Source: Luteococcus sp052116585 (lineage in GTDB: Bacteria > Actinomycetota > Actinomycetes > Propionibacteriales > Propionibacteriaceae). Taken from it: a stretch of 64,000 nucleotides of DNA. The notes below the pieces were generated by a model. It ran no database searches and was not told the origin of the DNA. It was given only the letters and a program-made list of their open reading frames with translations. Shown here piece after piece: positions 27,050 to 37,033 of this stretch; the stretch's first letter is position 1; every line of letters begins with the position of its first letter. The stretch spans positions 1 to 64,000 of the forward strand of contig NZ_JBQKKT010000011.1 in NCBI RefSeq assembly GCF_052116585.1. Reading direction: 5' to 3'. A program made the position numbers and the translations under genes.

Positions 27050-27090
27050 GTCCGCACTCACCTGAGATCGACGCAGCTCGTCCGCACGAC

Positions 27091-27135
27091 GAAGGGGCTG
27101 TCCTCCCGGCCGGGAGGACAGCCCCTTCGTCTTTT
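27091..27135 (+). terminator. Rho-independent terminator after DUF4193
   Basis: GAAGGGGCTGTCCTCCCG pairs perfectly with CGGGAGGACAGCCCCTTC (overlapping centre GGCC), followed by GTCTTTT. Among the most convincing terminators in the window. Confidence 0.9.
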
Positions 27136-27186
27136 GGTCCCTGTGACGAGGCCCCTGGCCTGGGACCCCGTCATCAGGGTCCGGCG

Positions 27187-27483
27187 TCAGATCTTGAACT
27201 TGACCTTCTGGGTGGTGTCCAGACGTTCGCCGGTCACTGCCTCGAAGCGGCGGCCGACATAGCGGTTCAGCACCAACTGGCTGACTCCGAGTCCCACACC
27301 GGAGGCCAGCGCCCACATGGCGGCATAGGTCGGGGGCACCTCGGGATCATTGGGGTCCGGCGGATTGTCACCCGTGGCAACCTTCCATCCGGCCTTCAGC
27401 ACCTTCTGCGTGACCACGGTGGTCACTGCGCCGAGCAGTCCGGCGTAGATCTTGAAACCGATGTTCTGGCTCGTGGTGGCCAT
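27187..27483 (-). CDS. DUF4235 membrane protein
   Basis: 98 residues. MATTSQNIGFKIYAGLLGAV begins the first hydrophobic segment and AAMWALASGVGLGVSQLVL near 54 makes the second, with a conserved basic link KVLKAGWKVATGDNPPDPN between. This matches DUF4235, a small actinobacterial membrane family of unknown function. It is transcribed toward the DUF4193 terminator and is divergent from the DUF3093 gene by 150 bp. Confidence 0.82.
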   Translation of the reverse strand: MATTSQNIGFKIYAGLLGAVTTVVTQKVLKAGWKVATGDNPPDPNDPEVPPTYAAMWALASGVGLGVSQLVLNRYVGRRFEAVTGERLDTTQKVKFKI

Positions 27484-27621
27484 CGGGTCTCCTCACGTTG
27501 GCGTTGATGCGATGCCATGGAGTCCGCGTCTCGCGGGGCATCTTCGCAGTCCATGGTAGGCCCGCTGGGCAGCCAGTGGAGGGCACCGTTCGCGCTCGGC
27601 GCAGCTGTCGCGGGGACCCGG

Positions 27622-27627
27622 TAGGTT
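27622..27627 (+). promoter_or_regulatory. Candidate leaderless -10 box of the DUF3093 gene
   Basis: TAGGTT ends 6 nt before the ATG at 27634, with no ribosome site between. Confidence 0.5.
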
Positions 27628-27633
27628 GGTTCC

Positions 27634-28113
27634 ATGCGCACAGGCCCCGTCCCCACAGCCCAGGACCCTCGTGAGCACCTCACGGTGCCTCCCACCTGGT
27701 GGCTGTTCGCCCTTGCGTTCGGCTTGACATTGGTGGTGGTCGTGGGCGCGTACACCAATTTCTGGTTCGGCGCGGCCACCGCGGTGCTCAGTCTGCTGGG
27801 TATCGGCGCCGGCTTCTACCACTTCGGACATCCAGTGGTCGCGGTGGACCAGACCGGTCTGCGTGCTGGCCACGCCCATATCGACTGGGAGTGGGTCGCC
27901 GGCGCTGAAGCCCTCGACGAGAAGCAGATGCGGGAGGCTCTGGGCCCGGGTTCCCTGGCCTCGGGCTGGTTCCTGACGCGCCCCTACATCAAGGGCGGCG
28001 TTCGCGTGGAACTAGCGGACCCGGCCGATCCACACCCCTTCTGGTTGGTCAGCAGCCGTAGGCCACAGGTGGTGGCGCACCTGGTGAATGAGCGTGCGGC
28101 GGGCCGGCCGTGA
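27634..28113 (+). CDS. DUF3093 membrane protein
   Basis: 159 residues, matching the actinobacterial DUF3093 family: LTVPPTWWLFALAFG near residue 16, two membrane helices (to about 65) and a soluble tail with VAVDQTGLRAG and FLTRPYIKGGVRVEL that resembles a PH-like fold. Function unknown. It is the first gene of a unit with dut, DUF3710 and an OB-fold protein, an order widely kept in actinobacteria. Its stop overlaps the dut start. Confidence 0.85.
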   Translation: MRTGPVPTAQDPREHLTVPPTWWLFALAFGLTLVVVVGAYTNFWFGAATAVLSLLGIGAGFYHFGHPVVAVDQTGLRAGHAHIDWEWVAGAEALDEKQMREALGPGSLASGWFLTRPYIKGGVRVELADPADPHPFWLVSSRRPQVVAHLVNERAAGRP

Positions 28114-28616
28114 TGACTGACGCAGAAGCCGCCCAGACGGGCCCCCTCCATGCGCTCCGGGTGAGGCGACTCGACCCGGAACTCCCGCTACCCACCCGCG
28201 CACATCCCGATGACGCCGGACTTGACCTGATGACCACGGCTGACGTGGTCCTCGCGCCAGGGGAACGAGTGCTGGTGGGAACCGGCCTGGCCATCGCCCT
28301 GCCCCGCGGCTTCGTCGGACTGGTCCATCCGCGTTCGGGACTTGCGGCAAGGCACGGCGTCACCGTCGTGAACGCACCGGGAACGGTCGATTCCGGCTAC
28401 CGGGGAGAGATCAAGGTCTGTCTGCTGAACACCGATCGTCAGCACAGCGTCACGCTGCACCGCGGCGACCGCATCGCCCAACTGGTGGTTCAGGCCGTCG
28501 AGCTGCCGGCGGTCGTCGAGGTGGTCGAGCTGGATGCCTCCGATCGTGGTGCCGCCGGACACGGCTCCACCGGGGGAGTGCTCGGGTGGCAGCGGGGCGA
28601 CGAACCGACGAGCTAG
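28113..28616 (+). CDS. dut: dUTP diphosphatase
   Basis: It hydrolyses dUTP to dUMP, keeping uracil out of DNA and supplying thymidylate synthesis. All five trimeric dUTPase motifs are seen: DDAGLDLMT (about 30), PRSGLAARHG (about 72), VDSGYRGEIKVCLLN (about 91), GDRIAQLVV (about 117) and the C-terminal arm RGAAGHGSTGG (about 145). The last has His where Phe is usual (GFGSTG). ATG at 28113 overlaps the previous stop; GTG at 28110 is an alternative. Confidence 0.95.
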   Translation: MTDAEAAQTGPLHALRVRRLDPELPLPTRAHPDDAGLDLMTTADVVLAPGERVLVGTGLAIALPRGFVGLVHPRSGLAARHGVTVVNAPGTVDSGYRGEIKVCLLNTDRQHSVTLHRGDRIAQLVVQAVELPAVVEVVELDASDRGAAGHGSTGGVLGWQRGDEPTS

Positions 28617-28671
28617 GATCGACGTCGTTGCCGGGCGAAGGTCGCCGCGGCGTGCGGAAGGGATGTTATCC

Positions 28672-29373
28672 GTGAGCACTGGGCCCATTGACAACCAGGA
28701 CGTCGAGCAGGTTGAGAACGGCCAGGAGCCGGTCAACCCCGACGATCCCCGCTGGCTCGAGTTGGACGAGAAGGACTGGCGCGAGGACGGCCCCTATGAC
28801 ATCGACGAGGTGGACCTCGACGCCGACGAGATCGATCGGCTGGACTTCGGTGGCGTCATCCTGACCCCCTTCGAGGGGATGGGCATGCAGCTGCAGGTGG
28901 ACGAGAACACCGGCAATGTGCAGGCCATCCTCGTCCTGCATGAGAATTCCGCCATCGAGATTGCGCTCTTCGGCGCGCCCGCCAGCAGCTCCATGGCAGC
29001 GGACATTCGCCGGGAGATGGTGCAGGTCACCGCGCAGCAGGGCGGCGACGTGCAGCTGGCCGAGGGGCCCTTCGGCGCGGAGATCCGCCGGGTCATCCCG
29101 CTGCAGGACGAGCAGGGTCAGCAGGTGTACCACGTCTCCCGCTCCTGGTTCGCTCAGGGGCCGCGCTGGCTGCTGCGCGGTGTGGTGATGGGCGAGGCCG
29201 GAATGCACGACGGTGTGGATGCCCCCACGGAGCTCTTCCTGGAGATCTTCCGCAACCTCGTGGTCCGTCGCGACGAACAGCCGCGCGTGCCGGGCGACCT
29301 GATTCCCCTCACCATCCCCGCTGAGCTGCAGCAGTCCGAGGCCGTCGAGCCCGGTGACGCCGCACTCCAGTGA
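28672..29373 (+). CDS. DUF3710 family protein
   Basis: 233 residues from the GTG at 28672; GGAAGGG lies 9 nt upstream, whereas an ATG at 28663 is too close to that site. Family pattern: acidic N-terminus, then RLDFGGVILTPFEGMGMQLQ near 62, VQAILVLHENSAIEIALFGAP near 88, IRREMVQVTAQQGG near 115 and GPRWLLRGVVMGEAG near 165. The function of DUF3710 is unknown. It lies in the dut cluster between dut and an OB-fold gene. Confidence 0.87.
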   Translation: MSTGPIDNQDVEQVENGQEPVNPDDPRWLELDEKDWREDGPYDIDEVDLDADEIDRLDFGGVILTPFEGMGMQLQVDENTGNVQAILVLHENSAIEIALFGAPASSSMAADIRREMVQVTAQQGGDVQLAEGPFGAEIRRVIPLQDEQGQQVYHVSRSWFAQGPRWLLRGVVMGEAGMHDGVDAPTELFLEIFRNLVVRRDEQPRVPGDLIPLTIPAELQQSEAVEPGDAALQ

Positions 29374-29410
29374 GCGCACCATCGGCTCCGCAGCCCAGGG
29401 GCAGCGGGTC

Positions 29411-29752
29411 ATGAGCATGTTCAGTCGTTCCCTGCGCCGATTCCAGGCGCAGGACACTCCGGCGGAGAACGTGGCGCCGGACCACACGCGGTCTTCGATC
29501 GCCACTGTGACGCCCCGCCGCGTCGCGGTGGTGCGTGGCCGCGTTCGCAGTGCGACGGTGACTCCGGATGGTCCACGGTGGTTGGAGGCCACCATCGACG
29601 ACGGCACCGGTGAACTGGTGCTGATCTGGATGGGGCGCCACAGCGTCCTGGGCGTCGAGCAGGGGCGGCTGATGGAGGTCGAGGGGCTGGTCACCCGTTT
29701 CCAGGGGCGGCTGGCCATCTACAACCCCAAATACACATTGTTGCCCGGTTGA
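29411..29752 (+). CDS. OB-fold nucleic-acid-binding protein
   Basis: 113 residues from MSMFSRSLRRFQAQDTP. After a charged N-terminus, the OB pattern follows: RRVAVVRGRVRSATVTPDGP, LEATIDDGTGELVLIWMGRH near 65, and LMEVEGLVTRFQGRLAIYNPKY near 88. Small proteins of this kind follow DUF3710 in most actinobacteria, where they are thought to bind nucleic acid; the ligand is not known. It is the last gene of the unit and converges on the TrkA pair. Confidence 0.82.
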   Translation: MSMFSRSLRRFQAQDTPAENVAPDHTRSSIATVTPRRVAVVRGRVRSATVTPDGPRWLEATIDDGTGELVLIWMGRHSVLGVEQGRLMEVEGLVTRFQGRLAIYNPKYTLLPG

Positions 29753-29783
29753 GGTGATGCGGTCAGCCCGTGGGCCGTTGCCG

Positions 29784-30452
29784 TCAGAGGCCGTGGGCTG
29801 GCACCAGGAGACGGGCGAGTTCTCGCTCGTGCTCCGGCGAGACGACGAAGATCAGCTCGTCGCCGGGCTCGAGGACATTGCCATCGTCCGGCCGCATCGC
29901 ACGTCCCTGCCGAATCACGGCAACCAGGACGGCGTCACCGGGCAGCGAGATCGCGCGCAACTGCTGGCCCACCCGGGGGCTCTCCGCCGGGAGGGTGAGT
30001 TCCACCAGATTCGCGCTGCCGCTCTTGAAGGTGAAGATCCGCACCAGGTCGCCGATGCTGACGGCCTCCTCCACCAGGGCAGACATGATCCGCGGGGTGG
30101 ACACGGCGACGTCGACGCCCCAGACCTCGTCGAAGAGCCATTCATTCTCGGGATGGTTCACTCGCCCCACGGTCCGCGGCACGCCAAACTCGGTCTTGGC
30201 CAACAGAGTGTGCACGAGGTTCGCCTTGTCATCGCCGGTGGCCGCGATGCAGACGTCACAGGTGTCCAGTCGCGCCTCGCTGAGCGTGTCCAGCTCACAG
30301 GCGTCAGCCAGGAGCCATTCGGCGGTCGGGACGGACTCGGTCCGGATGGCGTCCGGGTCACGGTCGATCAGCAGAACCTGGTGCCCGTTGGCGATCAGCT
30401 CCCGTGCAATGGAACTCCCGACATTGCCTGCTCCGGCGATGACGATGCGCAT
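29784..30452 (-). CDS. TrkA-type potassium channel regulator (RCK), second of pair
   Basis: 222 residues: an RCK_N nucleotide-binding domain MRIVIAGAGNVGSSIARELI with LLIDRDPDAIR near 29, and an RCK_C domain from about 140 (LVELTLPAESPRVGQQLRAI ... ELIFVVSPEHERE). Such proteins gate TrkH/KtrB potassium uptake in answer to NAD(H) or ATP. No membrane channel gene lies in the window. It follows the first copy by 27 bp; the pair corresponds to the CeoB-CeoC pair of mycobacteria. Confidence 0.9.
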   Translation of the reverse strand: MRIVIAGAGNVGSSIARELIANGHQVLLIDRDPDAIRTESVPTAEWLLADACELDTLSEARLDTCDVCIAATGDDKANLVHTLLAKTEFGVPRTVGRVNHPENEWLFDEVWGVDVAVSTPRIMSALVEEAVSIGDLVRIFTFKSGSANLVELTLPAESPRVGQQLRAISLPGDAVLVAVIRQGRAMRPDDGNVLEPGDELIFVVSPEHERELARLLVPAHGL

Positions 30453-30479
30453 GTTCTTCTCCTGGGGGTTCCGGGCTGG

Positions 30480-31142
30480 TCAGCGATGGACGGGGGATGT
30501 GCTGAGCACATCCTCGATCTCGTCGGTGCGGTCGATCTCGATGGCGGCATAGAGCAGGTCGCCCTCCTGGAGCACCGTGTGCTCGTCGGGCACCATGCCG
30601 ACTCCGAAACGCACGATGAAGGGCAGCGGGGTGCGCACGGCGCGGGTGATCTCGCCAATCGTGTGACCGATCCAGCCGTCGTGGGTGTGGACCTGGACCA
30701 GGCGGGCATTGCCTGCGGGGTCTCGCCAAACGGGTTCCGATCCCTCGGGCAGGAGCCCGCGCAGCACCTGGTTGGCGGCCCAGCGCACAGTGGCAACCGT
30801 CTGGATGCCCAGCCGCTCGTAGACCTCGGCCCGCCCCTGGTCATAGATCCGACAGACGACGTTCTGGATGCCGAACTCCTCGCGCACGACACGCGCCGCG
30901 AGGATGTTGGAATTGTCACCGCTGGAGACCGCCGCAAAGCCGTCGGCCTGGCGGATGTTGGCCCGCTCGAGCACGTCACGGTCGAAACCGACCCCCTTGA
31001 CGGTGGTGCCCTTGTAGTCCGGCCCCAGACGACGGAAGCTCTCGGCGCTGGTGTCGATCATCGCGACGCTGTGGCCGCGCTTCTCCAGACTGCGGGCCAG
31101 GCTCGAGCCGACGCGCCCGCAGCCCATGATGACGATGTGCAT
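30480..31142 (-). CDS. TrkA-type potassium channel regulator (RCK), first of pair
   Basis: 220 residues from MHIVIMGCGRVGSSLARSLE, with GGAGG 8 nt upstream. The Rossmann domain shows GCGRVG and MIDTSAESFRRLG near 30; AAVSSGDNSNILAARVVRE near 75 and VCRIYDQGRAEVYERLGI near 103 follow, then an RCK_C domain ending with LLYAAIEID. Same family as the downstream gene, and likely the other half of the regulator. The divergent neighbour is an RNA methyltransferase 116 bp away, sometimes adjacent in related genomes. Confidence 0.9.
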   Translation of the reverse strand: MHIVIMGCGRVGSSLARSLEKRGHSVAMIDTSAESFRRLGPDYKGTTVKGVGFDRDVLERANIRQADGFAAVSSGDNSNILAARVVREEFGIQNVVCRIYDQGRAEVYERLGIQTVATVRWAANQVLRGLLPEGSEPVWRDPAGNARLVQVHTHDGWIGHTIGEITRAVRTPLPFIVRFGVGMVPDEHTVLQEGDLLYAAIEIDRTDEIEDVLSTSPVHR

Positions 31143-31258
31143 GTGCCTGCCTCCAGGGTGGTTCACGGAACGGGAAAACGGTACAGCACCTCGAAGGCGG
31201 GCCCCGGGCCGCGGGTGGTCGTGTGGCATCCCCGTGTCTGCTGAGCGAGGATGGGCGG

Positions 31259-32524
31259 GTGACTGACTCCGCCCGCCCCGCAACCGCTTCCGACGAGCCG
31301 TGGGATGACCCCACAGGAACGGTGGTCGGCCCCGTCGATGTCGGGCCGGTGGCCCACGGCGGGCACTGTGTGGCCCGGCTGGACGGGCGGGTGGTCTTCG
31401 TGCGGCATGCCCTGCCCGGGGAACGCGTGATGGTCCGCATCACAGACGCCGGCCGCAAACGGTTCTGGCGAGGCGATGCGGTGGAGGTGGTCGAGGCATC
31501 GTCGGACCGTACCCAGGCTCCCTGCCCGATTGCCGGGCCGGGAGGCTGTGGAGGCTGTGACTTCCAGCACGTCACCCCCTCGGGGCAACGACGTCTCAAG
31601 CAGGCGGTGGTTCGCGAGCAGCTCGACCACTTGGCGGGGATCACCTGGGATGGTGAAGTGGAGTCCGTCGAACCGCTGACGGGTTGGCGCACCCGGACCA
31701 GGTTCGCGGTCGAGCGCGCACAGGAGCAGCAGGGCCTTGCGGTGGTGGGAATGCGGGCACATCGCTCCCATGAACTGGTACGCCTGCCCCAGCAGGGCTG
31801 CATGATCGCGGATCCCCGGATGCCGGGGCCAACCGAATTGCAGCAGATCGCGCAGGCAACCGAGGGCGACGAGATCCGCGTGGTCGTGCCGGCAGGTGGG
31901 GAGCCCGTCGTGGTCACCGATCGTGCGCAGAGCGCCGTCCTGGTCGAGGAGTCGTGTGGCGGCCGCCGATACCTGGTCCGTGCTGATGGCTTCTGGCAGG
32001 TTCACCCCCAGGCCGCCCAGGTCTTGGTGGATGCGGTGATGGATCTGGTGCGCCCCGAAAGTGGCGAGCGGGCACTGGACCTCTACTGCGGTGTCGGGCT
32101 CTTCGCTGGAGAACTGGCGATTCGGGGGTGCCGTGTGGTGGGGGTGGAGCAGGCGGGCGCGGCTGTCCAGCTCGCTCGACGCAATGTGCCCGGAGCCCGC
32201 TTCATCGCCGCGCCCCTGGTGAAGGCGCTGGCAAAGTTGCCGTCGTCGGTTGACGTCGTGGTCCTCGACCCACCCCGAACGGGCGCGGGAGCGGAGGTGG
32301 TGGCCCATCTGGCAGGTCTGGGTGCCCGCGCGATCGCCTATGTGGCATGTGATCCGGCCGCCCTGGCACGTGACCTCAAGACCTTTGCGGAGCACGGCTA
32401 CCGGGCGCAGGAGATCCGAGCTTTCGACCTCTTCCCGATGACCCACCATGTGGAGTGTGTCGCCCTGCTCACGCCGCAGCACCCGGACCCGGACCATCAG
32501 CCCCGGACGGGGGTGGATGCATGA
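31259..32524 (+). CDS. TRAM-domain class I SAM-dependent RNA (uracil-5-)methyltransferase
   Basis: 421 residues. An N-terminal TRAM domain (VDVGPVAHGGHCVARLDGRV near 27) is followed by cysteines CPIAGPGGCGGCDF near 90 and QQGC near 178, matching the [4Fe-4S] set of RlmD-like enzymes. The SAM domain has ALDLYCGVGLFAGELA near 280, VVVLDPPRTGAGAE near 336 and the catalytic Cys in YVACDPAALARDL near 362. TrmA/RlmC/RlmD members methylate uridines of tRNA or 23S rRNA; which one cannot be told. The stop overlaps the next gene (ATGA). Confidence 0.9.
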   Translation: MTDSARPATASDEPWDDPTGTVVGPVDVGPVAHGGHCVARLDGRVVFVRHALPGERVMVRITDAGRKRFWRGDAVEVVEASSDRTQAPCPIAGPGGCGGCDFQHVTPSGQRRLKQAVVREQLDHLAGITWDGEVESVEPLTGWRTRTRFAVERAQEQQGLAVVGMRAHRSHELVRLPQQGCMIADPRMPGPTELQQIAQATEGDEIRVVVPAGGEPVVVTDRAQSAVLVEESCGGRRYLVRADGFWQVHPQAAQVLVDAVMDLVRPESGERALDLYCGVGLFAGELAIRGCRVVGVEQAGAAVQLARRNVPGARFIAAPLVKALAKLPSSVDVVVLDPPRTGAGAEVVAHLAGLGARAIAYVACDPAALARDLKTFAEHGYRAQEIRAFDLFPMTHHVECVALLTPQHPDPDHQPRTGVDA

Positions 32525-32868
32525 GCGTGAAGTGCACACTGTTGGTCAACATCTGGAATGTCCAAGGGGGGCCTCGCCTGCAGGCGGAGGTCAGCGCCCA
32601 GGAGGTGGAGTTCGCATCGATCCCCGCCTCGGGGGACCGACTGCGGGCTGGCAGCCTGGGGGCCGCCATGGGGTCCCTGATGGGCCTGCCGACGATCGAC
32701 CGGGTGGAACATGCGCCCCGGCTTCCCTTTGAGGATGGCGGGCACAGGACGGCTCGCACGGTGGTCGTGGTGAACCTTGCGCTCTCGCGGGAGCTGGCCA
32801 CCGACGAGCTGGACCGGATCGTCGACGCGGGTTGGACCGTGATTCAGCACGGGAGCCTGCGCAGCTGA
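32521..32868 (+). CDS. Conserved-looking small protein, unrecognised
   Basis: 115 residues, translationally coupled to the methyltransferase by an ATGA overlap. MSVKCTLLVNIWNVQGGPRL is followed by VSAQEVEFASIPASGDRL and TARTVVVVNLALSRELATDE, suggesting two alternating alpha/beta halves with no membrane helix or signal. Only one cysteine. I do not recognise the family. The coupling hints at a role with RNA modification, but this is only context. Confidence 0.55.
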   Translation: MSVKCTLLVNIWNVQGGPRLQAEVSAQEVEFASIPASGDRLRAGSLGAAMGSLMGLPTIDRVEHAPRLPFEDGGHRTARTVVVVNLALSRELATDELDRIVDAGWTVIQHGSLRS

Positions 32869-32908
32869 GATGACCGGAGCCTGTGGGTTGGCGCGGGTGG
32901 CCCGTTGG

Positions 32909-32914
32909 CAGAAT
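32909..32914 (+). promoter_or_regulatory. Candidate leaderless -10 box of the DUF6767-like gene
   Basis: CAGAAT ends 6 nt before the GTG at 32921. The same CAGAATGGGGGAG string recurs at 51082, upstream of thrS. Confidence 0.45.
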
Positions 32915-32920
32915 GGGGGA

Positions 32921-33142
32921 GTGCCCAAGCATTCCGCCCTGTGTCCGATCCGTCCTGGCGATCCCTGCAGTCTGTGCCAGCCGGGCGCCGATGGTCCCCA
33001 GAACTGTGGGCTGGTCTACTTGGTGATGGATGATCCAGAGCTTCGTGAGGCCTGGAACCACAATCGACGCGATCTGATGGCGCGGGGCCGCAAGACGCAG
33101 GACCGCACAGCCCAGGACCATCGGTCCTCCGACGATTCCTGA
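32921..33142 (+). CDS. DUF6767-like small protein
   Basis: 73 residues from a GTG with GGGGGAG directly upstream. The pattern VPKHSALCPIRPGDPCSLCQ with later NCGLVYLVMDDPELRE puts four cysteines (positions 8, 16, 19, 30) ahead of a helix, and resembles DUF6767 entries I recall from actinobacteria. A metal site is plausible but unproved. It precedes aconitase by 215 bp on the same strand. Confidence 0.6.
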   Translation: MPKHSALCPIRPGDPCSLCQPGADGPQNCGLVYLVMDDPELREAWNHNRRDLMARGRKTQDRTAQDHRSSDDS

Positions 33143-33269
33143 GCTGTGGGTCCAGAACTGTGAACTCCCTCACCACGAGGGATTTTGGACATGAAGATCG
33201 CGCATTATTCAGCGTCATTGCGGGTGGCCCGAGCGCGGTGGGTGTAGCAGACTGGGCTCGGATTCCCGT

Positions 33270-33313
33270 TTGAGCGGGCTCGTCCCGTCGAACATGATAT
33301 CTTGACATCAAGA
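33270..33313 (+). promoter_or_regulatory. acnA promoter with overlapping palindromic operator candidate
   Basis: TTGAGC (33270-33275), a 17-bp spacer, and CATGAT (33293-33298) form a plausible vegetative promoter. Immediately after it, TCTTGA-CA-TCAAGA (33300-33313) is a perfect 6-bp inverted repeat spaced by 2, covering the expected transcription start, as a repressor site would. A weaker hairpin TGGCG-CAGG-CGCCA follows at 33320-33333. The regulator is not in the window by any sign I can see. Confidence 0.5.
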
Positions 33314-33357
33314 GACTTTGGCGCAGGCGCCAGAGCCGACCGACCCAGGAGTGATGC

Positions 33358-36033
<2,676 letters not shown>

Positions 36034-36063
36034 TCGACGCCCTGCGGGGCTGATCCTGAAGGG

Positions 36064-36108
36064 CCGCGGGCCGTACCTCCTGTCATGGAGGTACGGCCCG
36101 CGGTCCTT
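36064..36108 (+). terminator. Terminator after acnA
   Basis: CCGCGGGCCGTACCTCC (36064-36080) pairs fully with GGAGGTACGGCCCGCGG (36087-36103), then TCCTTT. A 17-bp stem with a 6-nt loop. Confidence 0.88.
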
Positions 36109-36497
36109 TCATGTCCGGACTCGGGGCGGTGAGCCGGTTCGTTCATGGGATGAGCGGGTTGTGAGCAGTCGCCAGCGTCGCGTACGGGGAGTCACCATGG
36201 TTTCAAGAGCATCGTCATCCCGGACTTCGGGCCTACCCTGGGTCATTCCCGACGAGGCCCAGGTGGGAGCTCCACCGGATGCCCAACGAGGAGGAGGGGA
36301 TCATCTCGTCCGAGTGGAATGGTGCCGTCATCCAGGCGCTGGGGGAGGGCTGACCGGTGGCCTGCTGACAGCTGGGTCATCCCACTGGTGTTTCGAACAG
36401 GTTTTTGAAAAACTGTCAGAGGCGCCCGGCAGTCTTCCTCCCACGGGCCGGCACCACGGCCCGTACCGTGCGCTTCGCGCGAGCCAGAGGAGGAATT
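36109..36497 (+). other. Gap after acnA with possible decayed coding sequence
   Basis: No intact gene is seen in this stretch. Two short plus-strand pieces read like protein in different frames: FKSIVIPDFGPTLG (from about 36202) and WELHRMPNEEEGIISSEWNG with AVIQALGEG before a TGA at 36351-36353. They could be the end of a broken gene, but I cannot identify it. An AT-rich inverted repeat CAGGTTTTTGAAAAACTG is at 36398-36415, notable in this GC-rich DNA, and may be part of the control region of the next gene. Confidence 0.3.
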
Positions 36498-36980
36498 GTG
36501 TCCGTCGCATTCAGGCAGTACCCCAGTACGCGCCAGCACCCCGACTTCCATGCCGGAGGATCCGTTCGCACCGTGTCGGCCCGCCCGAACGGCAGTAGGA
36601 GTACCGCAGCGCAGCAGGTCTATGTGCCACCGGGCTGGCCCGTCGAGGTGATGCCGCCGGGGGCTCCGGACTGGGAATCCAGCGCCATCGTCTGGTTGCT
36701 GGACCAGTGCCCGGCCGATTATCGCGGCTATCCGGTGCTGCGTCGGCACCCGGTGGTCCTGGCGCGGCTGGCGGCCGAGTTCACCGAGGGGCAGATCAGG
36801 TCCAGCCAACAGGCCCTGGCCACCGCCCGGCCGGCACTGGGGGACTTCGTGGACGGCCGCGTCCTGGACCAGGCAGCGGATGCCATCCAGTCCGAACAGG
36901 CTCGCCTGGTCCGGGTGCGTCGGGCGGTGATGCTGGTGGAGGAGGCCCTCCGGGGTGGATTCTTCGTTCGCAAGCTGTGA
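36498..36980 (+). CDS. Conserved actinobacterial protein of unknown function next to dxs
   Basis: 160 residues from a GTG preceded by AGAGGAGGAATT. The N-terminal 45 residues are basic and variable; then VYVPPGWPVEVMPPGAPDW, ESSAIVWLLDQCPADYRGYP near 70 and LRRHPVVLARLAAEFTEGQI near 92 precede two long helices (SSQQALATARPALGDFV; QARLVRVRRAVMLVEEALRG). I recall similar proteins beside acn/dxs in other actinobacteria, without a function. No membrane segment or catalytic motif. Confidence 0.65.
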   Translation: MSVAFRQYPSTRQHPDFHAGGSVRTVSARPNGSRSTAAQQVYVPPGWPVEVMPPGAPDWESSAIVWLLDQCPADYRGYPVLRRHPVVLARLAAEFTEGQIRSSQQALATARPALGDFVDGRVLDQAADAIQSEQARLVRVRRAVMLVEEALRGGFFVRKL

Positions 36981-37020
36981 TGCAACCCAAAGGAATGCTT
37001 GGCCATTGCCCGGGTCGGCC

Positions 37021-37026
37021 TAAGAT
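37021..37026 (+). promoter_or_regulatory. Candidate leaderless -10 box of dxs
   Basis: TAAGAT ends 7 nt before the ATG at 37034; no ribosome site lies between. Confidence 0.5.
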
Positions 37027-37033
37027 GTCTCCC

